64,000 nt of DNA from NCBI GenBank assembly GCA_016787085.1, contig JAEUVJ010000034.1, positions 120,884-184,883 on the forward strand, written 5' to 3'. Below the pieces are notes generated by a model. It saw nothing but the letters and a program-made list of their open reading frames with translations. It was not told where the DNA came from and ran no database searches. Made by a program: the position numbers and the translations under genes. The stretch comes from Chitinophagaceae bacterium (lineage in GTDB: Bacteria > Bacteroidota > Bacteroidia > Chitinophagales > Chitinophagaceae). Of this stretch, positions 1 through 8,684 are shown in pieces (position 1 is the stretch's first letter; each line of letters opens with the position of its first letter).

Positions 1-20
1 ACTATTTACACCTTCATCTT

Positions 21-770
21 ATGGCCAGGTTTTTTATTTCTTACTCAAGGGCTGATAAGGCCATAGCGCAGCAGATCAGAGACCATATTTCTCTGTTGGA
101 CAGTAAACATTATGTATTTCTCGATTCAAAAGACATTACCACCGGCGAAGACTGGCAACAGCGGCTTAGGTTTGAGATTGAGAATGCCGATTTTGTGATA
201 TTGATCCTTTCTTCCGCTTCGCTGGCTTCTGACTGGGTAGAAAAGGAAACGGAATGGGCTACATCCGCCGAATCGAAAAGCGGTGTAAAGAAGCTATTTG
301 TTTACAGGATAGATGATGCAGAGATCCCGGAATTCCTGACCTCACGCCAGATACAGATGTCCACCGGAAATTTCACCATTGACTTTTTCCGGCTGATGGA
401 GGGGATCCTCCAGCGGCACAGTTTTTTTACCGTAAAACATTCCCTGGAATTGGAAGACAGGTTTTATTACACAGGTACTATCTGGATCGAAGCCCATAAA
501 AAATTCCTTGACCTGATCTATATGGCCGAATACCGGTTTGATTATAGTTTCTGGGATAAAGAACCGGAAAATCCCGACGACAGGGGCACCATATCCGGAA
601 AAATTGAAACCATTGAAATTGATACCCCTGAAAAGTACACTGCTGCAATACAAACCAAATTTGCCATGCCATTCCGTACGTCGCAACACTTTACCGCATT
701 CGTGATGCTGTATCTCAAGAATACAAAAGAACTTTCCTTTGTACATCCTGTATATCTGACTAATGCTTAA
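21..770 (+). CDS. TIR-domain protein with possible prokaryotic YEATS-like C-terminus
   Basis: Residues 1 to about 130 form a TIR domain: it opens with FFISYSRADK, has a central acidic stretch DITTGEDW, and ends its core with SLASDWVEKE, where E76 sits at the usual catalytic glutamate of TIR NAD-cleaving enzymes. Residues about 145-249 are a second, beta-rich domain (LDLIYMAEYRFDYSFW, DDRG, then a strand ending in FVHPVYL). This pattern resembles prokaryotic YEATS-like (pYEATS) domains, which are known partners of TIR domains in predicted defence proteins; that assignment is tentative. No signal peptide or membrane segment is visible, so it is probably cytosolic. The upstream neighbour is outside the window, so any defence-operon context on that side cannot be judged. 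The downstream fucosidase gene is convergent. TIR call firm; second domain and NADase activity inferred. Confidence 0.8.
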   Translation: MARFFISYSRADKAIAQQIRDHISLLDSKHYVFLDSKDITTGEDWQQRLRFEIENADFVILILSSASLASDWVEKETEWATSAESKSGVKKLFVYRIDDAEIPEFLTSRQIQMSTGNFTIDFFRLMEGILQRHSFFTVKHSLELEDRFYYTGTIWIEAHKKFLDLIYMAEYRFDYSFWDKEPENPDDRGTISGKIETIEIDTPEKYTAAIQTKFAMPFRTSQHFTAFVMLYLKNTKELSFVHPVYLTNA

Positions 771-799
771 CCCAGTTTTTGTTCCGATAACATATCAAG

Positions 800-2257
800 T
801 CAATACACTTCTGCATTCGAAATTACCGGGCAGGCTTTTGCATCAACGATAGTCACTCTTATTCTGTTTGTTCGTGCAGGTGTTACGGGTATGATCCGTT
901 TATACCCTATCGTGGCGCCTTCTGCCACTTTCTGCCAGCTATTATCTTTCCATACATCAATAGTAAAAGCCTTTACCCGCTGGCCAAGCCGGATATATTC
1001 CTGCAATAAAATGTATTTGACCGTAACAGTTTTACCCAGATCTATCTCAAAGCTTCCATTCGTAACCAGGTCATCAGTGGCCCAATATGTCTGTTTATTC
1101 CCGTCAGTGATGTTGGCCGGTGAAAAGGCCTTGGCTTTTCCCCGGAAGCTGCTGGCGGTTACTTTCTTTCCTTTTGCCAGGTTAACAGCGAATTCCTTAT
1201 TCAATATCTCGCGGAAACCTTTTAATGCTTTGATATCATTTTCATGAAAAAGCCCACGGCGGTCAGGTGGTATGTTTAATAATAAAGTAGATCCTCTGCC
1301 TACTGAAGTAAGATAGATATCAAACAATTTCGCAGGCGTTTTTACCAGCGAATCTTCTTTGGCATGATAGAACCAGCCCGGCCGGATAGACACATCCACT
1401 TCCGCAGGCACCCATTTATTTCCATCGGGTGAACCGGTGTTGAGCAATCCTTCTATACCCGCTTTGCCTGCAAACAATGTATCAGTAGAAATGGTGTTCC
1501 AGTTGGTCTCACCGGCCACACCCCGTTCATTGCCTACCCACCTTACCCCGGGCCCTGCATCGCTGAAGAAGATCACATGGGGCTGCATACTTTTCACAAA
1601 AGAAAGGGTGGCAGGCCATTCATAATAACTAGCACCATTTATTCTTCTTATTTCCTTAGCGCCGCCATAATAGCCATCTCCGCCATTGGCGCCATCGAAC
1701 CACATCTCAAACACAGGGCCGTATCTCGTGAATAGTTCTTTCAACTGGTTCCGGTAATAAGTAATGTAACCCGGCTTGCCATACTCCGCATGGTTCCTGT
1801 CCCAGGGCGACAGATAGACACCGAATTTCAACCCATACTTTTTACAGGCATCGCTTACTTCTCTTACCAAGTCTCCTTTTCCATTTTTATACGAGCTGTT
1901 CTTTACGGAATGTTCCGTATGCTGACTGGGCCAGAGACAAAAACCGTCATGATGCTTACAGGTCAGGATCAGTGTTTTGAAACCTGTTTCTTTTAATACC
2001 CTCGCCCATTGGCCTGCATCTAATTGAGAAGGATTGAATATCCCAGGTGACTCATTGCCTTTTCCCCATTCCAGATCGGTAAATGTATTCGTGGTAAAAT
2101 GAACAAATGCATTCATCTCCATCTCGTGCCAGGCCATTTGTGCGGCAGATGGCACCGGCAATAAAGCCTGAGGCGGTTTGGTGTTCCCGTTTTGCGAAAG
2201 AATGTCCGCACCGCAGCAAACAGACAATAATAGAAGTAATGATTGGCTAAGTTTCAT
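800..2257 (-). CDS. Secreted alpha-L-fucosidase, GH29, with C-terminal F5/8-type C domain
   Basis: The N-terminus (MKLSQSLLLLLSVCCGADILS) is a signal peptide, so the enzyme acts in the periplasm or outside. Residues about 40-345 match glycoside hydrolase family 29: CKHHDGFCLWPS, a conserved GVYLSPWDRN stretch, and FEMWFDGANGG, in which the aspartate is the expected nucleophile. Residues about 360-480 have the sequence pattern of a discoidin/F5-8C carbohydrate-binding domain (TASSFRG, ATDD, FEIDLGKTVTVKYILL, FTIDVW). The total of 485 residues is normal for this architecture. It would release fucose from host or plant glycans. No polysaccharide-utilisation neighbours (SusC/SusD) are visible; the gene appears to stand alone, 20 bases downstream of a DinB-family gene on the same strand. 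Confidence 0.92.
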   Translation of the reverse strand: MKLSQSLLLLLSVCCGADILSQNGNTKPPQALLPVPSAAQMAWHEMEMNAFVHFTTNTFTDLEWGKGNESPGIFNPSQLDAGQWARVLKETGFKTLILTCKHHDGFCLWPSQHTEHSVKNSSYKNGKGDLVREVSDACKKYGLKFGVYLSPWDRNHAEYGKPGYITYYRNQLKELFTRYGPVFEMWFDGANGGDGYYGGAKEIRRINGASYYEWPATLSFVKSMQPHVIFFSDAGPGVRWVGNERGVAGETNWNTISTDTLFAGKAGIEGLLNTGSPDGNKWVPAEVDVSIRPGWFYHAKEDSLVKTPAKLFDIYLTSVGRGSTLLLNIPPDRRGLFHENDIKALKGFREILNKEFAVNLAKGKKVTASSFRGKAKAFSPANITDGNKQTYWATDDLVTNGSFEIDLGKTVTVKYILLQEYIRLGQRVKAFTIDVWKDNSWQKVAEGATIGYKRIIPVTPARTNRIRVTIVDAKACPVISNAEVY

Positions 2258-2276
2258 GAATGAGTATTTGTTGACA

Positions 2277-2729
2277 TCATGGATAGGCTACCGGTTCGAG
2301 GTCAAGTACCTGGTGCAGGTGATGTTTTAAATGCCGGATATAATCTTCTGCCAGCCATTCAATGCTATGCAGGCTTTCGGTAAGGCAGGTTCTTGAAGCA
2401 ATCCCGGGAGGTATATTCTTTAGTACTATCACCATGTGTTTGTTCAGCGATCGCCATAAGTTGAGCAATTCTTGCATATCGTATTGCTGGTACCCGGAAA
2501 CAGCTACCCAGTTATCCTGCTTATAAACAATATGCGGCGAATCTTCGTATTGTGCAACGATAAACCGGCGGATATTGTTCTGTGCCGAATCTACCAGGTG
2601 GCCAATGATCTCCTTTTTGCTCCATTTTAAAGCCGATGGCTTATACAGTAATTTGTCTCCGGGTATCTTTTGCAACAGGGGCCAGTATTCGTCAATGACC
2701 GTATCCAGTGTTTGGGCAATAGAATGCAT
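2277..2729 (-). CDS. DinB-family (DinB_2) protein, putative metal-binding four-helix protein
   Basis: The 150-residue protein has the signature of the DinB/YfiT superfamily: an opening helix (IDEYWPLLQKIPGDKL), then WSKKEIIGHLVDSAQNN with the first metal-ligand histidine, and a C-terminal DYIRHLKHHLHQVL with the others. Members bind a divalent metal in a four-helix bundle; several are thiol-dependent transferases, but the substrate here cannot be read from sequence. It lies just upstream of the fucosidase gene on the same strand with a short gap, so the two may be co-transcribed, although a functional link is not obvious. Confidence 0.8.
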   Translation of the reverse strand: MHSIAQTLDTVIDEYWPLLQKIPGDKLLYKPSALKWSKKEIIGHLVDSAQNNIRRFIVAQYEDSPHIVYKQDNWVAVSGYQQYDMQELLNLWRSLNKHMVIVLKNIPPGIASRTCLTESLHSIEWLAEDYIRHLKHHLHQVLDLEPVAYP

Positions 2730-2858
2730 AGCTGACAGAATGTTGAAGGCAAAGCTAAGAAGATCACATCAGCTCTACTGACAAAAATCACCCGGCAAAA
2801 TGCATAACTGAACAGAATTAGTTATAAATTACAAATACTAACGTTTAAATACCTTGCC

Positions 2859-3314
2859 ATGATACCCGTACAAAACATCTTAGACAGAAAGAAAAAGTCT
2901 TTTAACATCATTCAGCCAACGGCCCTGGTGATTGATGCACTGACCATGCTGAATTCAGTGAATCTTAGTTACCTCATTGTGATGGACGACGACCAGTTCA
3001 AGGGCATTTTCAGTGAAAGGGACTACTGCCGGAATGTGATATTAAAAGGCAGGTCAAGCAAGACCACTACGGTGCAGGAAGTGATGACCACCGATATACC
3101 GATCATTGATGTGGCTGAGTCAGCAGAGTATTGCATGAGTACCCTGAACCTCCACAAGACCCGGTACGTGATCGCTTTTGACAAAAGCCGTTTTGCAGGA
3201 GTGGTCACCATTCATGACCTGCTCCGCCAGGTACTCATCAACCGGGAAAATGTATTTGATGAAGTGCTGGCAGAAAAACTGATCGCACAGGAAGAAGGAG
3301 AAAAGGTCTTCTGA
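2859..3314 (+). CDS. CBS-domain pair protein
   Basis: A 151-residue soluble protein made almost entirely of two CBS motifs (about residues 12-70 and 77-140). Visible features are YLIVMDDDQFKGIFSERDYCRNVI in the first and VIAFDKSRFAGVVTIHDLLRQV in the second, plus VQEVMTTDIPIIDV in the linker. Stand-alone CBS pairs usually sense adenosine nucleotides and regulate a partner; no partner is evident here. The gene is monocistronic: it is flanked by a divergent gene upstream and a strong terminator 26 bases after its stop. Confidence 0.9.
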   Translation: MIPVQNILDRKKKSFNIIQPTALVIDALTMLNSVNLSYLIVMDDDQFKGIFSERDYCRNVILKGRSSKTTTVQEVMTTDIPIIDVAESAEYCMSTLNLHKTRYVIAFDKSRFAGVVTIHDLLRQVLINRENVFDEVLAEKLIAQEEGEKVF

Positions 3315-3327
3315 ACCAGTCAGGTCA

Positions 3328-4542
3328 TTACAAATAACTTAACCACCAGTGCTGGTGGTTTTTTTTATACCTGTCATACCAGCGGCAGGCGAAATAAAGA
3401 ACGATAACAATAAATATCCAGACGCCGTAGGTGACTCCGAGGGAAAATCCATAGCCGGCCAGTTGCGGCTGAAATGCGATCCACCCGGTCAGTACCATAT
3501 CACCGGGGGTATGCCCGCAGAGATAAGTGGCGAACAAGGCTATGCCGTGTATCAGGTATAAATGTAAAAGATAATAGAACATCGGTACCCGGCCGATCAC
3601 TTTGACCTTTTCCGCCAACCACTGGCGGGAACTCTCTGTAAAAGACAAGAACAATAACGCCGGTCCAAGTGTGACCAGCAGGTATAGAAGGGAAGGGGGA
3701 TACTTGGACACATTTAAAAAAGAAAGAAATGTAAATATCCCGCTCTTCTGACTACTCCATTTTGAAGGATCGCCATACATGTTTGTATAACGGATCACCA
3801 CAAACAGTGCAACAGCCAGGAAGCCTGCCAGCAGTAATACTTTTTTCCGCCTCAGGACACTAATGTCTTTTTCATACAACTTGCCTAGACAATAGCCTAG
3901 AGCCATGACGCCTATCCACGGCACCACCGGGTATCCTACAAATAAAGTAGTGTTGCCATATTGGAAGAAATTGGCCTGGTGAAATAAAGACCATAGTACT
4001 GAGGAAAGGTCATTGCCGGGTACGGTGATCGTATCAAGCAGGTTGTGACCGAATACCATTAGAAGACCAATACCAGCGATCAATGGCAAAGGCAGGTAGA
4101 TAAAGCCGGCCAGCGCTATCATACTGATACCAAGGGCCCAGATCACCAAAAAATCTACAGAAGGAGGCGGGAAATTAAAATACCAGCCAAAGTTGATCAC
4201 CGTGAATTCAAGAAAGATCAGCCAGATACCCCTTGTGAGTAAAAAACGGGACAGGTATTTACGGCCTTTTCTTTGCCCCACCAGGTAAGCAGAGGTACCG
4301 GAAAGAAACATAAATACCGGCGCACAAAAATGGGTGATCCACCTTGTGAAAAAAAGAAAGGTATTTGTCTGAGACATGTCGGTGGGGTCATAGATCATCG
4401 CATCGGCATGAAAATAATCCCGCACATGATCCAGCGCCATGATGATCATCACTAACCCCCTCAGGAGATCAATGGACTCAACACGATACGATTTCGTAAT
4501 AGGAACAGAAGCCGGCGTTAAGCCGGTATGGGTGGTGGCCAT
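3328..4542 (-). CDS. DUF1624-type polytopic membrane protein (heparan-alpha-glucosaminide acetyltransferase-like)
   Basis: A membrane protein of about 404 residues. The N-terminus carries the family signature RVESIDLLRGLVMIIMALDHVRDYFH, and about ten hydrophobic segments follow, including WITHFCAPVFMFLSG and VPMFYYLLHLYLIHG. DUF1624/YeiB-like proteins are related to membrane acyltransferases that use the conserved histidine after LDH; the acceptor here is unknown. I chose the ATG at 4542 because the longer reading requires a TTG start and adds a poorly conserved 19-residue tail. It is divergent from corA. Its 3' end overlaps the terminator of the CBS gene. Confidence 0.85.
   Translation of the reverse strand: MATTHTGLTPASVPITKSYRVESIDLLRGLVMIIMALDHVRDYFHADAMIYDPTDMSQTNTFLFFTRWITHFCAPVFMFLSGTSAYLVGQRKGRKYLSRFLLTRGIWLIFLEFTVINFGWYFNFPPPSVDFLVIWALGISMIALAGFIYLPLPLIAGIGLLMVFGHNLLDTITVPGNDLSSVLWSLFHQANFFQYGNTTLFVGYPVVPWIGVMALGYCLGKLYEKDISVLRRKKVLLLAGFLAVALFVVIRYTNMYGDPSKWSSQKSGIFTFLSFLNVSKYPPSLLYLLVTLGPALLFLSFTESSRQWLAEKVKVIGRVPMFYYLLHLYLIHGIALFATYLCGHTPGDMVLTGWIAFQPQLAGYGFSLGVTYGVWIFIVIVLYFACRWYDRYKKNHQHWWLSYL
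3341..3366 (+). terminator. Rho-independent terminator of the CBS gene
   Basis: The perfect inverted repeat AACCACCAGTGCTGGTGGTT is followed directly by six T. It serves the CBS gene on the plus strand. The hairpin lies inside the last codons of the convergent acyltransferase-like gene (its C-terminal HWWLSYL), so one stretch is both coding sequence and terminator. Confidence 0.85.
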
Positions 4543-4716
4543 GCAGTTGACTTTAGGTTTTTGACCGGTGACCGGAGATTTTGAAGGTACTAAAAGCAAA
4601 GGAAGTTGCGCAAGGTTTTTTATCTATTGTATTTATAATGAAAATCTGCCTGTACATGGTTCTTTTTTCCGACCTTTCTATGACTAACCATTGCTTACTC
4701 TTTTTAAAAGAAGCCT

Positions 4717-5691
4717 ATGAATGAGATAATCAATTGCGCTGCCTACTCACAGGGACATCGTATTGCTGATGTAAAGCTGAATGAAGTTCACCGGGTATTG
4801 AAAGAAACCGACCAGTTTGTCTGGATCGGGCTGCATGAACCATCTGAAGAGCTGCTTAACCAGGTACAGGAGGAATTTGAGTTGCATGACCTGGCAGTAG
4901 AGGATGCCCATCATGCTCACCAGCGCCCCAAGCTTGAGCTGTATGGCGATTCACTTTTTGTAGTACTGCGTACAGCACACATCAACCGTGACAAGAAGAT
5001 CGAATTCGGAGAGACCCATTTCTTTGTCGGGCCTAATTTTATTGTGGTCGTCCGTCATGGCTCCTCTGTACCGTACACAGAAGTAAGGGCAAGGTGTGAG
5101 ACAATGCCTGATATGATGAGCAAGGGGCAGGGCTTTGTACTTTACGCAGTGATGGATTTTATCGTTGACCGGTATTTCCCTGTAGTAAATGAGCTCGAAT
5201 TAAAGCTCGAAGCTATCGAGGATAAAGTATTTAAAGAAAAGCCAAGCCGGGAGACCACTGAACAGATCTACCAGTTGAAACGTGACCTGCTGGAAGTGAA
5301 GAGAGCCGTATCCCCGCTGGTGGACGTATGCAACAGGCTGACACGCTTTGATATCAAAAGCATTTCCACGGAAACGCAGCCTTATTTCAGGGATATCTAT
5401 GACCATGTGATACGCATCAATGAAATGATAGATAATACCCGGGAACTCCTGAACACAGCACTGGAAGCCAATTTTTCTTTGATATCTATTTCGCAGAGCG
5501 ACGTTTCCAAACGCTTTGCCGGCTGGGCTGCGATCATTGCAGTACCTACCATGGTAGCCGGTTTCTATGGCATGAATTTTAAGTTCATACCTGAATCGGA
5601 ATGGCGGTATGGTTTCTATGCGGTATTGCTTTTTACTATTGGCGCCTGTTTACTCCTTTACTATTTTTTCAAACGATCAGGCTGGCTGTGA
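4717..5691 (+). CDS. corA: CorA-type magnesium/cobalt transporter
   Basis: 324 residues, the usual CorA length. A large cytosolic domain (residues 1-255) contains WIGLHEPSEELL and DALHHAH-like helices, followed by two C-terminal membrane helices. The signature GMN selectivity motif is present in GFYGMNF at about residues 280-286, at the end of the first helix. It forms a homopentameric inner-membrane channel for Mg2+ import. It is transcribed alone, divergent from the DUF1624 gene and convergent with the WYL regulator. The identification is firm. Confidence 0.95.
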   Translation: MNEIINCAAYSQGHRIADVKLNEVHRVLKETDQFVWIGLHEPSEELLNQVQEEFELHDLAVEDAHHAHQRPKLELYGDSLFVVLRTAHINRDKKIEFGETHFFVGPNFIVVVRHGSSVPYTEVRARCETMPDMMSKGQGFVLYAVMDFIVDRYFPVVNELELKLEAIEDKVFKEKPSRETTEQIYQLKRDLLEVKRAVSPLVDVCNRLTRFDIKSISTETQPYFRDIYDHVIRINEMIDNTRELLNTALEANFSLISISQSDVSKRFAGWAAIIAVPTMVAGFYGMNFKFIPESEWRYGFYAVLLFTIGACLLLYYFFKRSGWL

Positions 5692-5701
5692 ATACAGCCA
5701 T

Positions 5702-6391
5702 TCAGTAATCTACCGGGAGCAGCTTCATATAATCGCTGATGGCGATGTGGGAAGTGTTTTTAAATGTTATATCAGTACTTTTTAGCCGGATGATACGTGA
5801 TACCTTGAAATCACGGTAATCCTTTCGGGCATGACACCAGGCGATCAGGTGCCAGCTAAATGCATAAAAGATCAGGCCGATGGGTTCTAACTGGCGTTTG
5901 CTGGTCTCTTCCTTCTGGTTCTTATATTCGATCTCAATGATAGTTTTGGCAGCGATGGCATTCTGCAGCAACGAAAGGTATTCGAAATTGAGCACTAGTT
6001 TGGGATGCATCTGCATTTTAATACTGTTATCCAGTACGTCCAGCTTTTCCTTTTGTGAAGAACGCAATACTGCTTTTACTTTATTCAATGCGCTGGAGTA
6101 ATGTGTCTGGATGGACTTGTCGGCAAACCCGTACACCAATGATTCGGACAGCAACAGGGCATTAGCTTCTTCCGTTGTTAAAGAAACAGGGGGAAGAAAA
6201 TAACCCTGTACAACAAAGTAACCCCGCTGTGTTTCAAAACTCACCGGTATGCCGATCTCTGTCAATGCTTTTACATCCCGGTATACCGTGCGCACACTGA
6301 TATGGAATTTCTCAGCGATCTTTTCGGCTGGTACATATTTTTTAGATTGCAGTAAAGTGAGAATGCCTAACAGGCGGTCAATACGGTTCAT
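5702..6391 (-). CDS. YafY/PafC-like transcriptional regulator, HTH plus WYL domain
   Basis: 229 residues. Residues 1-60 form a winged helix-turn-helix (YVPAEKIAEKFHISVRTVYRDVKALTEIGIPV). Residues about 130-220 form a WYL domain, in which the W-Y-L triad appears as SWHLIAW after LEPIGLIFYAF. WYL regulators sense small ligands or single-stranded nucleic acid and often control DNA damage or defence genes. It could regulate the divergent or downstream genes, but no operator is evident. Family identification is good; target unknown. Confidence 0.88.
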   Translation of the reverse strand: MNRIDRLLGILTLLQSKKYVPAEKIAEKFHISVRTVYRDVKALTEIGIPVSFETQRGYFVVQGYFLPPVSLTTEEANALLLSESLVYGFADKSIQTHYSSALNKVKAVLRSSQKEKLDVLDNSIKMQMHPKLVLNFEYLSLLQNAIAAKTIIEIEYKNQKEETSKRQLEPIGLIFYAFSWHLIAWCHARKDYRDFKVSRIIRLKSTDITFKNTSHIAISDYMKLLPVDY

Positions 6392-6507
6392 AGTGTTGGT
6401 TTGTCCGCCTAAAAGTACTTGAATTTGTTTTTCAGCTGGGAGGCTTTTAATGGAATGCCGGTTCTAAAATGGTAAGAAAGGATGCAGGAAACTTTAAAAT
6501 ACAGGGA

Positions 6508-7026
6508 TCAGCATAAATTTTTTTCCATGATCACAAACTCCAGCGGCTGTACAGGAATACCAAACCGGTCATCGGCAGGAAAGGGCTCTGTTTCTCCGGT
6601 TTTGAGATAACCCTGTCTTTCATACCAGGCGACCAGTTCATGACGAACAGAGATCACCCGCATAAAAATGGAAATACACTTTTCCTTTTGGGCGTGATCA
6701 ATAGCTGCAGTCATCAATTGCCTGCCGATACCCTTAGCCTGTATACGTGGTGATACGCTCAACATGCCAAGATATAGTTTGCCGTTCTCTTTCTTTTGAA
6801 GAAAAACACAACCTGTGATCTCATTTTGCTCATTGGTATATTTCAGGAATATGGCGCCAGGCTCGTGCATCAGTTTATGCAGCGTGGGTTCATCCGTTCT
6901 CAGTTCACCTTTTATAAGATCCGCTTCAGTGGTCCATCCTTCCTTCGAGGCATCGCCACGATAGGCACTGTTCAGCAATGCTACCAAAGCCGGTATATCT
7001 GTTATGGTGGCTTTATGTACGGGCAT
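6508..7026 (-). CDS. GNAT-family N-acetyltransferase
   Basis: About 172 residues with the GNAT fold. The acetyl-CoA loop is visible as RIQAKGIGRQLM (the R/Q-x-x-G-x-G/A motif), preceded by LYLGMLSVSP and followed by FMRVISVRHELVAWYERQGY, the usual beta5-alpha4 region. The ATG at 7026 is preferred because the longer reading starts with TTG two codons earlier. The substrate is not predictable. It lies 14 bases after the MFS gene on the same strand, so the three-gene run 8583 to 6508 is probably an operon. Confidence 0.9.
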   Translation of the reverse strand: MPVHKATITDIPALVALLNSAYRGDASKEGWTTEADLIKGELRTDEPTLHKLMHEPGAIFLKYTNEQNEITGCVFLQKKENGKLYLGMLSVSPRIQAKGIGRQLMTAAIDHAQKEKCISIFMRVISVRHELVAWYERQGYLKTGETEPFPADDRFGIPVQPLEFVIMEKNLC

Positions 7027-7040
7027 ATTCAAAGATATGG

Positions 7041-8204
7041 TTAACGGCTTTCCTCTGCTGGCAGCGACGATCCGTTTTTAGTAAAAGTCAGAAACAGGTA
7101 CACACTCAGTAAAACGATCAAAACTTCAAAGAATACCAGGGAATTCAGGATGCTGAACCTGTCGGCCAGGTAGCCGAGAAAGATCGCCGGTATTCCAAAG
7201 CCGATATAGCCATAGAACATATACCCGGATACAGCCCTTGCTTTTTGCACTCCCCCTAAATTGGAAATGATATTCAACCCACCCATAAAAGAATAGCCGT
7301 ACGCAGCGATGCCCATGATACAGGTTCCTGCCAGTATCACCAGCAACTCATTGATATAACAACCGAGTACCACCAGGCCAAAACCAACCGGAACTAAAAA
7401 GAATCCTGTCCTTACTGCAGCAACCGGGTTGACATGTCGTATGAATGGCTGTAATAAAGCGCCTGACCAGTTTATCAGTACTAAACAGAAACCTCCGTAA
7501 ATGGTCAGTCCGTATTTGGCTAACTGCCCCGGAATAATGGCGATCACCACGCCATTGGCGGCCCAGCAAATAGCAATAGCAAGATTGACCGGGAATGAGC
7601 CCTTAGGAAAATAAGGAAGCCGCAGTAAACTGCCGCCGATCGGCGGAACGGCGGGAAGGAACAAAACAAAGAGCAAACCGGTAAAAGTAACTGCGATCAA
7701 TATATAATAGGTGACCGGCACCAAACTGAAATGCATCAGCAGTACGATAGTAGTGGCCAATGCACCACCGCCAAAACCAAAGGATGTGAATAAGGATGCA
7801 AGATTAGCCGCTTTCGTGGTCGCCAGTTGATCAGGTTGCAGCAATTCACTCATGTAAGCAGTGCCACAACCCATACTCAAACCCAGCGCTACTCCCTGCA
7901 GTACTCTTGAGATGATCAATGCATAGACATTGGGGAACATCGTGATGATGACAGTGGAGGCCAAAGCGCAAATAACACTTACGATCATGACAGGTTTGCG
8001 TCCTGTTTTATCAGAAAGCCCGCCAAGAAATACATAACAGGGAAGCATTCCCATAATATAAGCAGCCAGTACCAGGGCGATCTGTGTATTGTTCATACCG
8101 GCTTCTGCTCCATATACCCTGAACAAGGGCATGGAAATATTGACTGAAAGGGTGATCAGCAATAAAGCAACAGCTACTACATAATGCGGGTGTTTATTCG
8201 GCAT
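7041..8204 (-). CDS. Major facilitator superfamily transporter
   Basis: 387 residues with about twelve hydrophobic helices. The MFS loop 2-3 signature is present as GGLSDKTGRKPVM at about residue 62, and GYLADRF marks the matching loop in the second half. No substrate-specific motif is recognisable; it could be a drug or metabolite exporter. The start overlaps the end of the upstream 129-residue gene by 11 bases, which suggests translational coupling, and the acetyltransferase follows closely. Confidence 0.92.
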   Translation of the reverse strand: MPNKHPHYVVAVALLLITLSVNISMPLFRVYGAEAGMNNTQIALVLAAYIMGMLPCYVFLGGLSDKTGRKPVMIVSVICALASTVIITMFPNVYALIISRVLQGVALGLSMGCGTAYMSELLQPDQLATTKAANLASLFTSFGFGGGALATTIVLLMHFSLVPVTYYILIAVTFTGLLFVLFLPAVPPIGGSLLRLPYFPKGSFPVNLAIAICWAANGVVIAIIPGQLAKYGLTIYGGFCLVLINWSGALLQPFIRHVNPVAAVRTGFFLVPVGFGLVVLGCYINELLVILAGTCIMGIAAYGYSFMGGLNIISNLGGVQKARAVSGYMFYGYIGFGIPAIFLGYLADRFSILNSLVFFEVLIVLLSVYLFLTFTKNGSSLPAEESR

Positions 8205-8583
8205 GAACCATTACTTGCTTTATCCGCTCATACTCCTGTTCCAGGTGGCGGGCTGCTTCTTTGGGAAAAGTAACGCTGTTGGGAAATACAAATTCATCAT
8301 CCGGGGAAGGGTTAATCTGCTCTTTTAGTTCATCCCATTTCTGCATCCACACATCATAGTGGGAGACCAGGTCCAGGCCGTCCTGCTGCAAATGATGCGG
8401 CAGCAGGTATCCTTTTTCCATGACGAGCTGTCGGATCTTTTCATTATACACCCGCAGTATCCTGGCATACCTGAATGTTTTGCCGTTGCCGAGGTATTCT
8501 TTATAAGCCGTTTCTGAACGCTTCAGGTTCATATATAACTGGCCGGTCAGCTCAAATTGCTTCGATGATAAGGGATCACTCAT
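8194..8583 (-). CDS. Hypothetical small protein, first gene of the MFS operon
   Basis: A 129-residue charged, mostly helical protein with no signal peptide or membrane segment. I do not recognise a named family. Its end overlaps the MFS start by 11 bases (the last codons HAE and stop are read in another frame as the MFS start), so it is almost certainly translated with it. It might be a cytosolic accessory factor of the transporter, which is inference from position only. Confidence 0.7.
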   Translation of the reverse strand: MSDPLSSKQFELTGQLYMNLKRSETAYKEYLGNGKTFRYARILRVYNEKIRQLVMEKGYLLPHHLQQDGLDLVSHYDVWMQKWDELKEQINPSPDDEFVFPNSVTFPKEAARHLEQEYERIKQVMVHAE

Positions 8584-8684
8584 GCACAGGTTATTTAAAG
8601 GCTGAAGGTAACGGATAAACCGAAATTAATTTCAAGGTAAGCAGCCGTAACGTGCAACCATTCCGCAAAATACCCGGTCAGGCT

